A stretch of 64,000 bases of DNA from contig JAIGNY010002020.1 of NCBI GenBank assembly GCA_020152595.1, positions 1,453,501-1,517,500 on the forward strand, written 5' to 3'. Positions within the stretch are counted from its first letter, which is position 1, and the number at the start of each line of letters is the position of its first letter. Positions 1 to 11,809 of this stretch are shown piece by piece. The translations under genes and the position numbers were made by a program. The DNA is from Chiridota heheva. Its lineage: Eukaryota > Echinodermata > Holothuroidea > Apodida > Chiridotidae. The notes under the pieces are model-generated. The model was given only the letters and a program-made list of their open reading frames with translations, did not search any database and had not been told where the DNA came from.

Positions 1-297
1 ATTAACCCAAATCTGATACTCCCCATAAAAACATACTCAACTTTTTATTTCCCCTTATAAATCAGGTTTATTTATCTTTCTATTCAAGACAGAAATTACA
101 AATCATGCTTTTGTTTTCTAGCTCTATTGAGGCTAGTCTTCATTGTTTGATTTTTCTTTCATGCCAGACACAACATATATCATAATTGCTATTCATGTCA
201 AGAATACATTTGGAGGCGGAGTCTCCATTAAACAAATTTCCTTTCAAGCAAGCCACCAAAAATAGTTGGAAATCTTGTTCCCGGTAACTAATCAATG

Positions 298-360
298 CAT
301 GTGGATGGACAGAAAATACATGTGGATGGACGGACAATACATGTGGATGGACGGACAATG
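298..360. repeat. 21-bp tandem repeat, three copies
   Basis: Unit CATGTGGATGGACGGACAATA, three near-identical copies back to back (start positions 298, 319, 340), followed by a partial, diverged copy. A small minisatellite with no coding meaning. Confidence 0.9.
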
Positions 361-1124
361 CATGCGATCGAATGGACGGAGAACGGTAAGATGCTATATC
401 CTCTCTGCACCATTATAATCATTTTGTTCTCATCTTTCAATCCCTTTTAGCTCATTAAATGCTACACACTTATGATAATCCAGAAATGATCAATGAACCC
501 CAGAGAAACACTATTATTATTATTTCTGTAAAATTCCTGTATCAATACCTTCAAGCATTGTGGTTGCAATCTTTACATAATATTTACTTGATCAAAAGGG
601 GAACCATAACTCATGTGTCACATGCAAGCTCAAGCTATCAAACACATTTTACAGAAATAAGTAAAAATTAATCATTAAAACATAGCCATGAAGAACACCT
701 GAAGAGAGACATGGAATGATTAATTAGCATGCTTGAGACTCAAAAGGTGATTTCAGGTAATGAAACCAAGGCAACACAGGTACTTGTAACACAACACTAG
801 ATGTTACACAACCATCAAGATTTACCAAAACATGAATCTTGTTACATTATGCAATATCTGGACTTTTGAAATTAGGAAGAAAAGACTGGGTGAAGAAAAA
901 TGAACATCAATCTCGTTAAAAACTAATTCAACCAACCTCTCCTGGATAGAATGATTCAATAGCAGATCTCTGCAAGTATGACCAGCATATATCACAAGGA
1001 TGAAGAATACCTTAATAGTATCCTCTGGAAATCGGACAATAAACAGTCTTTCAATCAAAAAATAAGCTCTGGCCAATTGGACCAGACAACAACAAAAAAT
1101 TGAGGCTTGTAACTGTGAGTCTCA

Positions 1125-1158
1125 GGGAGGGGAGGGGGAAGGGAGGGTGGGAAGGGGG
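1125..1158 (+). other. G-rich tract with quadruplex potential
   Basis: Six consecutive runs of three or more G separated by one to three bases on the plus strand, enough for a canonical four-run G-quadruplex. On the PPTC7 sense strand the tract is C-rich. Seen directly; folding is inferred. Confidence 0.6.
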
Positions 1159-3247
1159 TGGTGGTGGCAAAACCCTTGTGAGCGGGCACTTTCATAGTCT
1201 TTTACATCAGGAAGGATCAGAAGGACTTATATCAGCAACCCCCATACCACAGCAACAGTGACAATGACACTCTTACTCTAAAGAACCAATTAATAAGATT
1301 TGACACAAATGTACAGACAGTACAATGCCCATTCTCTTTCATGTCCCACTTGAGTTAATTAGTACACAATGGGACATTAATGAACCGATACAAAAATGTC
1401 ATGATATCTAATGAAATATACAGCATACGTCCATGTACAAATATTGTGATGTTAAAAGCTAAACACTGTTAAGCTTGACTCCCTCTCTGAATTTAAATAT
1501 CATTCCATAAAGATTATTCATTACAATTCATGTTGCAATAAGGTGTGTGTATCACGCAAGTCTTTTGATTCAGGCTAACTGCAAGAGAGTAGTCACATAC
1601 ATTTGTAATCTGATATTGATACTGCAAACAACTTTACAAAGTGATTTTAAATCACGTAATGAAATGAGTAATATTACAAACATATACATCTTGGGCATTT
1701 TTTTTCTTTGTCATACACCTTGGGCATTTTTTTTTTTTGTCATGTATACTGCAGCATATATGCTGTACAGAATATCAAATTGCACTAGCTTCTAATGAGT
1801 ATCTGAGATATGATATTGTGAATTTCTCTCATGAAACACTGTGTTATTACAGCAGGATATATTTGATTTTAAGATTTTGTTCTTGATATTCAACCATTGA
1901 AGACTTTCAGTGTCTTTTCTAAAACTTTCGCCAAATTTTTAAAAAACTTGGACATTCATGAAAAAGGATTTACATCACAAAATAATGTCTCTTGATGACA
2001 TCACCAGTTACATTGTTTCTTGATTACGCCTAGAAAAAAGCAGTAATGTGGCTCATTTTGATTATTTTATATCAATTTTGATGATATTTTGTACAAAATT
2101 CAATGAATTTTAAGTTTATCAAGTAGCAAATGCTGCCTACTGTACATGTGTCATAATTTATACCATCTTAAGTATCTGTTACACAGGCTTTAATACTATT
2201 CGCTTAAATTTTGGTATTTTAATTACATTTATTAAGTATAAAACCCAAAACCTAATCCTATGCACCACTATAAGAATGAAAATGCACCATCCAATAAAAT
2301 AGTATCTTCTTCATAGAGTGCAACCCACACATAAATCCTTTACATACATTAATGAAATCTTCAGTAGTGATATATTAAATGCCATACCTAACACAGAAAT
2401 CCTCCAGTCTTTTACATTATGGATTAAATGACAGACTGACATGATTCCCACAGGAGCTTACCTTATTACACCTACGCACATATAATCATTAAATGTATTT
2501 TGCAGTAACATCTACCAATTGTCGCTTGATAGATACATGTGCTATACTCACCTTCTGAAATCCTTGGTGAACTTACTTGATATTAAGAAAAGAACAAATT
2601 ACTGTCTGCATTTATCTGAGCCAAATCATTTTTTGAAATCTTTTTTTATTTTCATTATTTTATTTTCAGTTATTTATCAATTACTCTACCACGTGGCGAT
2701 AGTATCATCGTTTACAAACCACCTTTTTCTAAAAATAAAATCGGGACTTTACCACAGTCCTATAGGAGTAATCTTGGTATCATTTTAAAGTTCTTGGATA
2801 TTTCTTTCACAAAATGAAACTTTTTTTTATGAGTCATATTACAGAATTTTGAGAAAAAGTGTAAAACAAAAACTGCTGAAAGAAATGACATAAAAATGTT
2901 TTTTTTTCCTTTCAAATCTTACAATAACTTCAAGATCACATTTTTGCCTCAAAATCAAACACACAAGTCCTAAGACATGATAGTATTGGTTTCTGGTCTA
3001 ATTTTTATAATCCCTAACTGCAATCTTTTGTTCTGGAGAAATTTCTTCAAAATTTTATTAATTTCTGCCATTTTGACCCGGTTTTTTCTTCTTAAAAAAA
3101 TGTACCCAAAATCGTACATTGCACATGCTTCTTTGAACCACCATTTGAAAGCGCTTGAAATTTCCTTTCATTTGATATATAAATAAAAGCATACCCCCTT
3201 CTATTTAGAACCTGTCCTATAAGAAATATATTTCACCTCTCCAATTT

Positions 3248-3330
3248 GAATGACTACGTGGTGCAGAGGAAATGTACACGGCTAGCACGCGAGCGCTCCG
3301 GGTTGGAGTCTCACTGTGACCACTGTTTAA
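3248..3330 (+). mobile_element. tRNA-derived SINE head (degenerate)
   Basis: Shows a tRNA-like layout: box A-like GTGGTGCAGAGGAAATG, a middle GGCTAGCACGCGAGCGCTC resembling an anticodon arm and variable region, and box B-like GGGTTGGAGTCTC. The following ~80 bp are T-rich with no clear tRNA 3' end, so it is read as a pol III SINE head rather than a functional tRNA. Cloverleaf pairing was not computed. Confidence 0.5.
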
Positions 3331-3702
3331 TTATATTTCTGCTGCAGTTTTCAGGGGTCTTTTGACTTTGATCATTTTTTCATCTTTCCTTTCTTTCTAA
3401 AAATAATAGATTAGTATCATTAAAAAGGAAATTTCACAAAGAATCTAAATAAGTAAAACAAATCTCTGTTTTCAATATTGACAAGAAGTTATACTTCTGC
3501 AAAGATTGATTATTTGTTGACCAAATTTAGCCAAAAATTGCTTAATTTGCATATTTTGTCCAATAATTCCTAAATTTGCTTTCATTGCTCAAAAGATAAA
3601 TATCTTAGCCTCTATTCCAACCAAACTTGTAACGAAAGGAAAGTTGTCAAAAATGCATATGAAAAAAAAGTTACGAAAATTGGGCTCGCTTTTTTCAAAG
3701 CC

Positions 3703-3721
3703 CTGGTAGAGTAAGGGTTAA
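3703..3721. mobile_element. Solo end of a piggyBac-like MITE beside exon 4
   Basis: CTGGTAGAGTAAGGGTTAA is the same terminal sequence plus TTAA as the complete MITE at 24764-24865. No partner end is seen within several hundred bases. It lies about 40 bp inside the intron from the exon 4 donor. Confidence 0.55.
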
Positions 3722-3761
3722 AATACCATACCTCAGGAGAAAAACACAAAATTAACATTAC

Positions 3762-3884
3762 CTTTAGCTTGGCAAGTTCACCTAAAATCATGCTTTCAGA
3801 CATATTGTCAAAAAGTCCATCTGTGGCAACCAAAATAAGATCACCTTTCCTCATGGAAATGTTGCATTGGATGCTGACTCGGGA
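3762..3884 (-). CDS. PPTC7: PPTC7 exon 4 (TDGLFDN motif) with an apparent one-base frameshift
   Basis: Fourth coding exon, 123 nt, from acceptor TTTCAG (ending at 3885) to donor GTAATG (3761-3756). Joined in phase to exon 3 it reads S-PESASNATF and then hits a stop; the conserved remainder, GDLILVATDGLFDNM followed by a helix ending LAKLK, is in another frame. TDGLFDN holds a PP2C metal-site Asp. With one extra base near 3857-3859 (a run of three A on the plus strand, T on the coding strand) the exon would be 124 nt, give exactly the 42 residues found in vertebrate PPTC7 and exit in phase 0. So either one base is missing (sequencing error or real mutation) or an unusual acceptor is used. The C-terminal ~60 residues are not found in 1-3760 and are presumed to lie off the left edge. 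Confidence 0.85.
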
Positions 3885-4363
3885 CTGAAAGAAATATAAA
3901 ACAAAACACAAAAATTCAACTTTAATAAGAATAATGTAACAATTACAAAACCTGAAGACATTATTTCAAGCATGGGAATATTATGACAGTCAAAGCTGGG
4001 AATATGATTCATTGCAAAGGTTTGTCTGGAATATTTAATCAAAATGACAGAATTTCTAGCATTTAATTATATTTTTTTTTTTAATCCCACAAAGAACGAA
4101 CAAAAGAAATCAACACTGAGATAAAAGCCAAGGCCAAAAAAGCCATAAGATGAAATGACAATACCAGGTTGATCTGCTGTCTGGATCATAAATTAGCTAT
4201 TAGATTTCACCTTGTGCTATTTGGTATATCATCATCTGGCATAAATGCATATTGGACAGTGTTTAAAGGTTTATAGAAAATTTCAAATTTGTAGAAAGGA
4301 TGTGCCTTCCTCAGTTCAACACTGTTGTAATTTCTGAATTTGCTGAAACACTGTAAGCCCTTT

Positions 4364-4733
4364 CATAAGCATACGGGAGACAGTTTCATTTTAAGGGAGG
4401 GGAGGGGGAGAACAATTTTTGCCCAAATCATCTAATCTTGCCCTAATTTAACACACTTCATGAATATACTCATAAAATCCACATTTATGTTGCCACAATG
4501 CCAAATCATCTGCTTTTAAACAACAAACAACTGAACAAAGCTTTTGATTATCATATTATATCTATATTTGTTTACTTATTTCTTTAATTTTTTAAATTTT
4601 ATTTAGAAAATATTTAAGTCAGTTTTTTTTAACACAGTTTTGCCCAAATTTTGATACCCATTTTCCCCAAATTCTTGGGTGCCCAATTTTTTTGGGGCAG
4701 TCTCCCCCCCCCCTTCCCGCTCTGTACGCCTAT
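4364..4733. mobile_element. TIR element of about 370 bp with 9-bp target duplication
   Basis: The direct repeat AAGCCCTTT flanks the element exactly (4355-4363 and 4734-4742). The ends are imperfect inverted repeats (CATAAGCATACGGGAGA on the left against the complement of CGCTCTGTACGCCTAT on the right). The inside is T-rich with phrases such as TTTGCCCAAATTTTG and has no coding capacity. A 9-bp duplication would suit a Mutator-like family, but I cannot classify it firmly. Confidence 0.7.
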
Positions 4734-5525
4734 AAGCCCTTTAATATATAGTAAAATTGTAAGGAGCTGGAATTTCTTGTTATAAAAATAATGCTACTTT
4801 AGGTAGTATCGTGTGTATATTTCCATTAGTGAGAAGAAATGTTTGAAACAATATCTCAATAACATTGAAGCTTTAATACCACTTCTGACACCATTCTAAG
4901 ATGGGGGCGGATGGCTGGCCAGCATGGCATGTGGGTTGTTTGTCCACCCTACTGGTACAAACCCACCTTTTCAAATATCAATTGCTACACCAAAACTCCA
5001 ACTTGTCAGGATCTAAACACACCAACACCCCGTCTCCTCTTGAAACTGATAAATGGATATATGCTCCCAAAAAGGATTTAACTTGTAGACAAAAACAATA
5101 AAACCAGTGAAAACTAATATATGAAGATATCATAATTCTTTATTGAAATATGGTTTCAAAACATTCAATTAAAACAAGGATGGTTACAGATCAACAACAC
5201 AATATTTATCCTACAATGCATCAGGAAACAATTTTCTTTCTTTTGAAGTCCTTATTCATAGAAGATGAACATGTTTGGCCAATGAACTTATCCTTTAACA
5301 GTCTGGTCTCTAGTCAGTTGTCCCTACAATTTACAATTTATAAAATTCTTTTATGCATTTTCAACATGGAAGCACACAAATCCTAAAATAATCACATTTC
5401 CATTTTAGGAGAAAGTATTGCTAGTGACTTAAGAGATAAACAGATGATGTCAGAGTGACATAACAGGCCATTCCTAACTTTTCTACCTAAAAGATACCAA
5501 AACATATTAAGAGTCTATAAAGGGT

Positions 5526-6508
5526 TTTGATGGCATTTTTGAGTACAATAAAGGCATCCATGCTAGGAACATCAGTATGGGTCCTGGGCACCTCGCCAGG
5601 GTGGATGACCTAACTGTAACCTTCTATATGAGGATTTATTACATCATTTAGGTCAATTGAGGTCAAGCTGGACAACCATTTAATTAAAAGCAAATGTTTA
5701 AAAAATGATGATATTTGCATTGGCACAATGCATATCATATAAAAGGAATTAAATTTGCGATTCATTGATACATATTTTGAGTGCATTTGTCAAGTTTTTA
5801 CTTCATTTTTGGGTAGAAATAGTAATTTTTTCATCATTTTCCCTGAAATTTTTTTTATTTTATTAACTGCTAAAATAACTATTGAAACCAAATCATATTG
5901 TAATGAATTTGTCCTTAAAACTTTTCCATACTATCATAAAACTATAATAAAATTTTTTGCTTGGGGTATTCCATTATTCCATTATAGGGGTATTCCATTA
6001 TTTTGAAGTTACTAAGTCAGAAATAAAAATAAGCAAAATTTCAATCAATAGGCCTACACGGGTTTTCTACAAACTGGAAAATTGATCTCGCATGTTTTAC
6101 TCGAGTTTTTTTATTGTTCCACAAGATTAATTTGATAGTCTTATGAAAGGGAATTAAATTTCCAATTCATTGATACCTATTTTAAGTACATTTGCCAATT
6201 AATTATCCAATTTTTTTTTTTTGGATAAAAATAGTGATTTTTTTACCATTTTCCCCAATTTTTTTGAAAATTTGTATTTCCATTAACTGCTTAAATAACT
6301 ATCGAAATTTACCATTACCTTTTAATTAAATGGTTATCTCACTTGACCTCAATTGACCTAAATGACATTAAAATCCCAATCATGGAGGGGGGGTGGGATT
6401 ACAGCAAGGGCATCCACCCTGGTGACATGCCTGTGACTCATACGGACGGACAGACAGGACAAATGTTTCTAGCATAAATGCCATAATGTACTCAAAAATG
6501 CCATCAAA
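5526..6508. mobile_element. Foldback element, about 980 bp, long inverted arms
   Basis: The arms 5526-5700 and 6330-6508 are inverted copies: the left begins TTTGATGGCATTTTTGAGTA and the right ends with its complement. Both carry the GACCTCAATTGACCTAAAT word in opposite sense. The centre holds an additional direct duplication (5745-5850 and 6150-6260, beginning GGAATTAAATTT). No open frame of note. Confidence 0.75.
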
Positions 6509-6763
6509 GGTTCAGAAATGACTTTCAACTGCTCCACTATATCAACAAAGGTCTATCTTTAGAGGTATTCATAACATTCCTGACCTCACTTAGAGCGTAT
6601 AATCTCAAGTTTGCAATGAAGTGTCTTAAGAACCTTCACTTCTGAATCTAAATCCATCGGCAAAAACCTTTCAAGAGGACATGAACGCCAACCAGCGTAA
6701 AAAGTATGAGTAAAAATATAAAAAAAACTAATTAGCAATACAAGTGTTGGTAAGTTTAGCTTT

Positions 6764-6828
6764 AGTCAGTGATCACTTAAAGAGATCACTGACTGTGTCT
6801 GGTCAGGGAGTTCTTAACAACTCCCTGG
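6764..6828. repeat. Two adjacent perfect hairpins
   Basis: The first hairpin has 11-bp arms AGTCAGTGATC (6764-6774) and GATCACTGACT (6784-6794). The second has 9-bp arms CAGGGAGTT (6804-6812) and AACTCCCTG (6819-6827). They sit head to tail 9 bp apart in intron 3. The sequence is directly seen; function is unknown. Confidence 0.7.
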
Positions 6829-7157
6829 TCTGGTGATGTAGTGTATTATGCATTACTCTGTCTGTTTACTGGCATTCTTGGTACAAAAAAACAAAACATA
6901 TTCTTCTCACTAATGAAAATATACACAGATACTATCTAAAGTAGCATTATTTTTATAACTAAAAATTCCAGCTCCTTACATAAAGTGATAAACATAATAC
7001 TGTACATGAATTAATACTTGTCTTAAGTGTTATTTTGCACAGATTACAATATGGATTTTTAGTAAACTTACTCAATCATATATAACAATAACTATTAGAA
7101 TAATTTACACACATTTAAAATTGTATTTCCATGCATACATGAGTAGTACTTGATAAT

Positions 7158-7764
7158 GCTGTCATGATTTGTCGTGATATATTATCGTGATATTTTTTTT
7201 TCCCACGACATGAAATATGTTTCTTAACACATATCGCGATACCAAAATCTAATACAGAACTAAGAAATTTTTGCGTAACAAGGCTTGCTACTTCATACTT
7301 TTACGGTACTAATGTTATGGTAGAAAATCTAAAAGTCAAGTTAAGATCATGATTGTTCTGAATCAATTTAAAAACCTGCAAAAATATCATGAAACCCAAG
7401 AAAAAAAACTTATTAAAAATCGTACTCCTTCACCCCACACTGGCATGCTCTGATGTAAGTCAACAAAAAGAATGAAAAATTGGCCCAGAACATGTGATGA
7501 TTCATAGTCACATTGGCTGAATTACCAAACATGTGCATGTGATGCGTGATGAAATCTAAAACTTAATATAGTCACGCGATCATGTCGTATAGTTGCAAGA
7601 TGGAATTAATTTCTTCTTGCAATCATCATTCATGTATACATAAAATAAGAAGTGATATGAACAACTTGTCATGAGTCTAAGTTTTCTTGAAAAATATTGC
7701 GATATACCGCGATATTTTTCTTAACGATAATTCAGCCATAATACATCCATATCGTCACAGCACT
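7158..7764. mobile_element. TIR element of about 600 bp, hAT-like
   Basis: Flanked by the direct repeat TAGTACTTGATAAT (7144-7157 and, overlapping the right end, 7764-7777). Termini are imperfect inverted repeats: GCTGTCATGATTTGTCGTGA on the left versus a right end whose complement reads GTGCTGTGACGATATGG. Sub-terminal CGATAT and CGTGATAT words repeat at both ends, as in hAT elements. No transposase frame. The exact TSD length (8 or more) is ambiguous. Confidence 0.6.
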
Positions 7765-8096
7765 AGTACTTGATAATCCCATAATCTCACTACAAAGTAC
7801 CTGGACCAACATACAATATGGCTTAATAATCCCATTACAAAGTACCTGTACCTGGCTGGACCAACATACAATATGGCTGGTACTATATCAAGTCAAATTC
7901 CAAGTCATCAAAATCATGTTTGGTTGAAATATAAATGTTTGGTCAAAATGTCTTTTAAACATTGATTTATAGTTATTTTCCTGCAAATTGCAGGCAGTTT
8001 GGTCTGGAAATACCTTAGCATTATTTGGCAACCCTGTTACATACTACAAGAATGTAATGGGACAACCTAGTCATGTTAAATAAATGGCATACATAC

Positions 8097-8292
8097 CTGT
8101 CACTAAGTACTGTGTGAAGATCTTGAGGAGGAATAGAAAGTTGATACGGTGTGTTAAAATAATGCTGTTGCTCCTCCGACCGATGAACCACCCTTCCCCC
8201 TCTGACCACAAGAAAACCAGAGTCTCCAAGATTCGCTGAATACAATACATGGTGTACATTGTCAAATATTACAATGCATGCTGTACTGCTAC
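8097..8292 (-). CDS. PPTC7: PPTC7 exon 3: GDSGFLVVR core and substrate-side loop
   Basis: Third coding exon, 196 nt, residues about 146-209 plus two bases of a split Ser. It encodes [10 protein letters not shown], then [19 protein letters not shown] and [13 protein letters not shown], all close to vertebrate PPTC7. GDSG is the central PP2C motif containing a conserved Asp. The exon ends DLHTVLSD plus AG. The acceptor is TTGACAG before 8292 and the donor is GTATGT at 8096-8091. It enters in phase 1, as exon 2 leaves, and leaves in phase 2. The exon lies only about 100 bp from a tRNA-derived SINE in the upstream intron. No stop or indel is seen. Confidence 0.95.
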
Positions 8293-8394
8293 CTGTCAAG
8301 GAAAGAAACAAAACAAAAACTTCATCAAAACTAATATTGGAGGTGTTATTGAACAACATTAAAACACATTGAGATGCTGTGACTCAAGTGTTCA

Positions 8395-8650
8395 AGGAGT
8401 CATGCTCGTATTCGAGAGGTACCGAATTTGATTCCCGTCGTGAGTGCTGCATTGTGTCCTTGAGCAAGACACTTTACTCTACTTGCTTCAGTCCACTCAG
8501 CTGTTAAATGAGTACCAGCACTACTGGGGAGATAATCTGCGATGGACTGGCGTCCCGTCCAGGGGAGTAATGCACTCTCATCTGCTTGCGCCATGGAAAC
8601 CGGGGATAAGCACAGGCTCAATGAGCCTAATGGTTGGGATGGATTTAGCT
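8395..8650 (+). mobile_element. tRNA-derived SINE
   Basis: The head has a box B-like CGAATTTGATTCCCG (8414-8435 area) preceded by a box A-like region. The body has CTTGAGCAAGACACTTTACT, then CAGTCCACTCAGCTGTTAAA and GGACTGGCGTCCCGTCCAGG, a body I recognise from SINEs widespread in marine invertebrate genomes. It ends near GGTTGGGATGGATTTAGC. Inserted about 100 bp upstream (in gene sense) of PPTC7 exon 3. Short open frames through it are not genes. Confidence 0.75.
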
Positions 8651-10305
8651 TTATTGAACAACATTACAATAACATTTGATTTAAAAATCTATGGACAGGC
8701 AGAAATGGCTTGAGCTATAAACCATGAAAATAGCAACAAATTTTATCAAAATTGGTTAAACATTTTACAGCAATATGAATTTTACAGCCATTAAATTATG
8801 CAAATTTTATTGAAATTTGGTGACAGCGACACGGGCAGGCCGACAACTTTCTCATGTTAACTTATTGTATTTCAATCCTTTACCATCAGAATTTGAATGG
8901 AAGAGGTTGAATATGACGAAGAAATTTGACATCTCCATCATGCCTTTATTTAGCCAGAGAATATATTCTGATAATTTTTAGGTACTGAAACTGAGGACAG
9001 AAATTTAAAGAAGTACATGAAAGAATATGAGCTGTTCTCTCTTTCATACACCACAACTTTTACATGATAAAAATTCTTTAAACGTTGATAGCAGTAATTC
9101 GGAAACTACATGTGCTTTTGGCATAATTTAAAGACTACTCTGTTTATAATTTAAAGCTCTTTCTTATGAATATACAATTTCTAGCTTTCCATACCTCAAA
9201 AACAAGTAAATTTACTAGCTAAGAAAACTTAAACGAGCACTCAAAATATGAGGGCCTTTAATTCTGGAGTCTCTTGAATACTCGAACACACTTTTTTTGT
9301 GCATACATAGTATTAATAACATTTAATGGAAATTTTGTAATCAATTAATTGTAATTATTTCTAACATATACTTCAGTCATTTTTCAATAATCAATAACAA
9401 ATTATGATTATTGAGAAAAAATACTATTAAGAAGGAAAACTGTACAAGTACTAATACTTAACAGACCCCTAGCTTGATTTAAAAAAAAGCAGGTGCTAGA
9501 CTTGTTGAGGGGCACATTAATGCGCACGTGAAGTGTTGTGTCTTTTCGGCGTGGAGTCCAGGGGCCCCCTTAATGCTCAAGCCCCTGGTGAAGAAGCTAT
9601 GGGATTTTACTATAATACCAGGACCAGGACCAGTCATTTGCCAAACAGGACAATTGCTTACTATGCTATCAATCTGTATCCATGTAAGGTATTTCATTTA
9701 TGAAATTAATTAAAGATTATTCAGTTTAACAAATTTATTAAAAAAACAAAAAATTGTTTTAAACATTTTTTCTGATGAGGGGGCAGACCTCCAGGGGGCG
9801 GGGCAAGCCCAGGGAAAAACAGCAAAGTTAGGGGTTTGCTTAGATAGGATATACAGTAAACTGTCTTAATTTTCTTTGTGTATTACCTACATTTAAAAAC
9901 TTCCTGCTTCGCTGAAGCAAGTGAGCTAGGTTTGAGATCAGTGTCTGTTTAATCCTATGCTAATATCTTTTTTTTTAAATAGCTTTATGAATGAAGCTAA
10001 TATGTAAGGTTATACTATGTTACAGTCTTTTCCATTGAAATCGGAAAAAGTGTCCAGGAGCATAGTCTGAGTGACCTTAACTGTACTGTATGTTCAATGG
10101 CCTAACTGTCCTTCAATTGCCACACAAGAATACAATTAATCCACACACACCAATAATTCAGGTTGTACATGTTATATCTGTCTATGTTGTGATTGAGGAC
10201 TGCAGTTACCCAATTGCCTTATTAGATTACCTCTATACAGGGAGTTGTTAGTTGTAATTTAACAAGTCCCTGCTCTATACTACCACATGACAATATCCTG
10301 TTTAA
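8651..10305. other. Intronic sequence, nothing recognised
   Basis: AT-rich sequence of intron 2. A locally GC-richer patch at 9500-9840 contains CCAGGGGCCCCCTTAATG and GGGGGCGGGGCAAGCCC and looks like eroded repeat sequence. No coding or RNA signal supported. Confidence 0.5.
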
Positions 10306-10463
10306 ATTCTTTTTCCAGTTTGTGCAAGCTATATCCACCAATAACTGAGTTTCCTGTACTTTACTGTACCTTGTGTTGCTTTGTTTATATTCTTTTTCCA
10401 GTTTGTGCAAGCTATATCCACCAATAAGTGAGTTCCCTGTACTTTACTGTACCTTGTGTTGCT
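10306..10463. repeat. 83-bp tandem duplication
   Basis: Two copies starting at 10306 and 10389 of a unit beginning ATTCTTTTTCCAGTTTGTGC, nearly identical over about 75 bp. Confidence 0.9.
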
Positions 10464-11809
10464 GTATGTTCTACAATCATGTATCACTGCTGAGATTAAA
10501 TACTTTCATGTTTGATCTGATATTTATGTAATGTTTGAATGCTAGGGTTCATAATCAATTTAAAGATAACATTGGTATTAATTTACACCAGCTACTCAAA
10601 TAGCAGACAGCTAGCTGTCAAATGAAAAGTAAAAATGTTGGCCTCACATGTCCATCACTGCAGTCTCAGATAATTCTATACACAGGGGATTTCATTTCAG
10701 GCAACCCAGACAGTCTAGTTATGTTACTATTTTCATTGCACTGGCAATAAGCCAGTCTTAGCAATTCAACACCCACTCTGCTCACACTTTTCTACCCACT
10801 GAATGGGGCACATTGAGTTCCTAATAATTAATTCAGACACCACCCAACCTAAATAATAGTTAAGCTTTTAAAAGCCTACTGTTGGTTGAAAAAGGTAAAC
10901 ATTTAAAAGCAGCTGTAATATAATATTGTAACACATAATACAAACATTACTGCCTTGAATGCTTAGCTGTTCAGAAGCAGTACAACAGTATTATAGTTTT
11001 GGCGAAAATTGTGGACAATTGTAGGCTTATTTCATGGCTAAAATACAGTACTCATGTGTATTTTTGGCAAGGAAATAAGTTGAAAATGGCCTATGCAACC
11101 GTGAAGCATGCCCAGTTACCCTCATATTTTTTTCAATAACTTGTTGGCTTTATTTAAAGGAAATTTGTACAATACACAGTCTTTGCAGTCTTGTTAACTT
11201 ACGATATCAATGCTGACCAGACTTAGCTGAAATTTGCTATTCATTTTTGTTACTTGTTATTCCATATCTTTGAAATTTTACATTAGAACTTTGGCACTTT
11301 GGTTTTACCGTCATTTGTTCTACTCTCTAGGTAGCACGAAACTAATAAAGCATTAAACCCTAAATTCAAAACAAAGCTTAACCAGAACATCAATGATGTT
11401 GAAGCTCAACGATATTTGGATGTGGCGTATGGAAGGGGTGGTAGTAATGGTTTTAGCTGTTAAAACAGGTTTTTTTAATTTCAATCCTCTTCAGCAGGTT
11501 TACCAGCATGTATAAGTGTTAGTTCTCTTAGATAAGCGGGCATGAATTCAGAGGTAGGGGTGGGACAAAGGCAGCAGTCTAACAGTGAGGCATTTTTTAC
11601 ACCACAATGTTAAATGTTAAATTTTGGCCGATTCTGTGGGCAATTTTTTTTTGGAATCAATAAACACACATATATATATATAAAATAAATGAGTTTCCTG
11701 ATTTGCATTTCATCGCGATATCTAAAAAATAGTGCTTCTGACAAGAAGTTAAAAGCCTTTTTGTGTATAAATTATAATGTGCGTTCCAACTTCCAATGAG
11801 TGGTGTCAT

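Larger units (their letters stand above)
1..3240. other. Partial intron 4 (or 3' region) of PPTC7; no coding sequence seen
   Basis: AT-rich sequence downstream of exon 4 on the minus strand. I looked on both strands for the missing last PPTC7 exon (expected to encode a GGKPDDITVLL-like end) and did not find it. Short open frames here have no recognisable motif. Two local features are listed separately: a 21-bp triplicate and a G-rich tract. Confidence 0.6.
4759..6979. repeat. Inverted pair of ~80-bp termini enclosing 2.2 kb
   Basis: The arms at 4759-4838 and 6901-6979 are inverted copies of each other, each containing GGAGCTGGAATTT-type and CTACTTTAGGTAGTAT-type words. They could be long terminal inverted repeats of a non-autonomous element into which the foldback at 5526-6508 later inserted. 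No target duplication was resolved and there is no transposase inside. Confidence 0.6.

Noticed and set aside
822-1076. Last PPTC7 exon on the minus strand
   Set aside because: The frame lacks the expected GGKPDD-type C-terminal motif; no other stretch in 1-3760 has it either.
4214-4250. PPTC7 C-terminal PDD motif near TATCATCATCTGGC
   Set aside because: Minus-strand translation gives CQMMIY-like sequence in frame, with no conserved neighbours.
8400-8713. Open frames on both strands next to exon 3
   Set aside because: They coincide with a tRNA-derived SINE.
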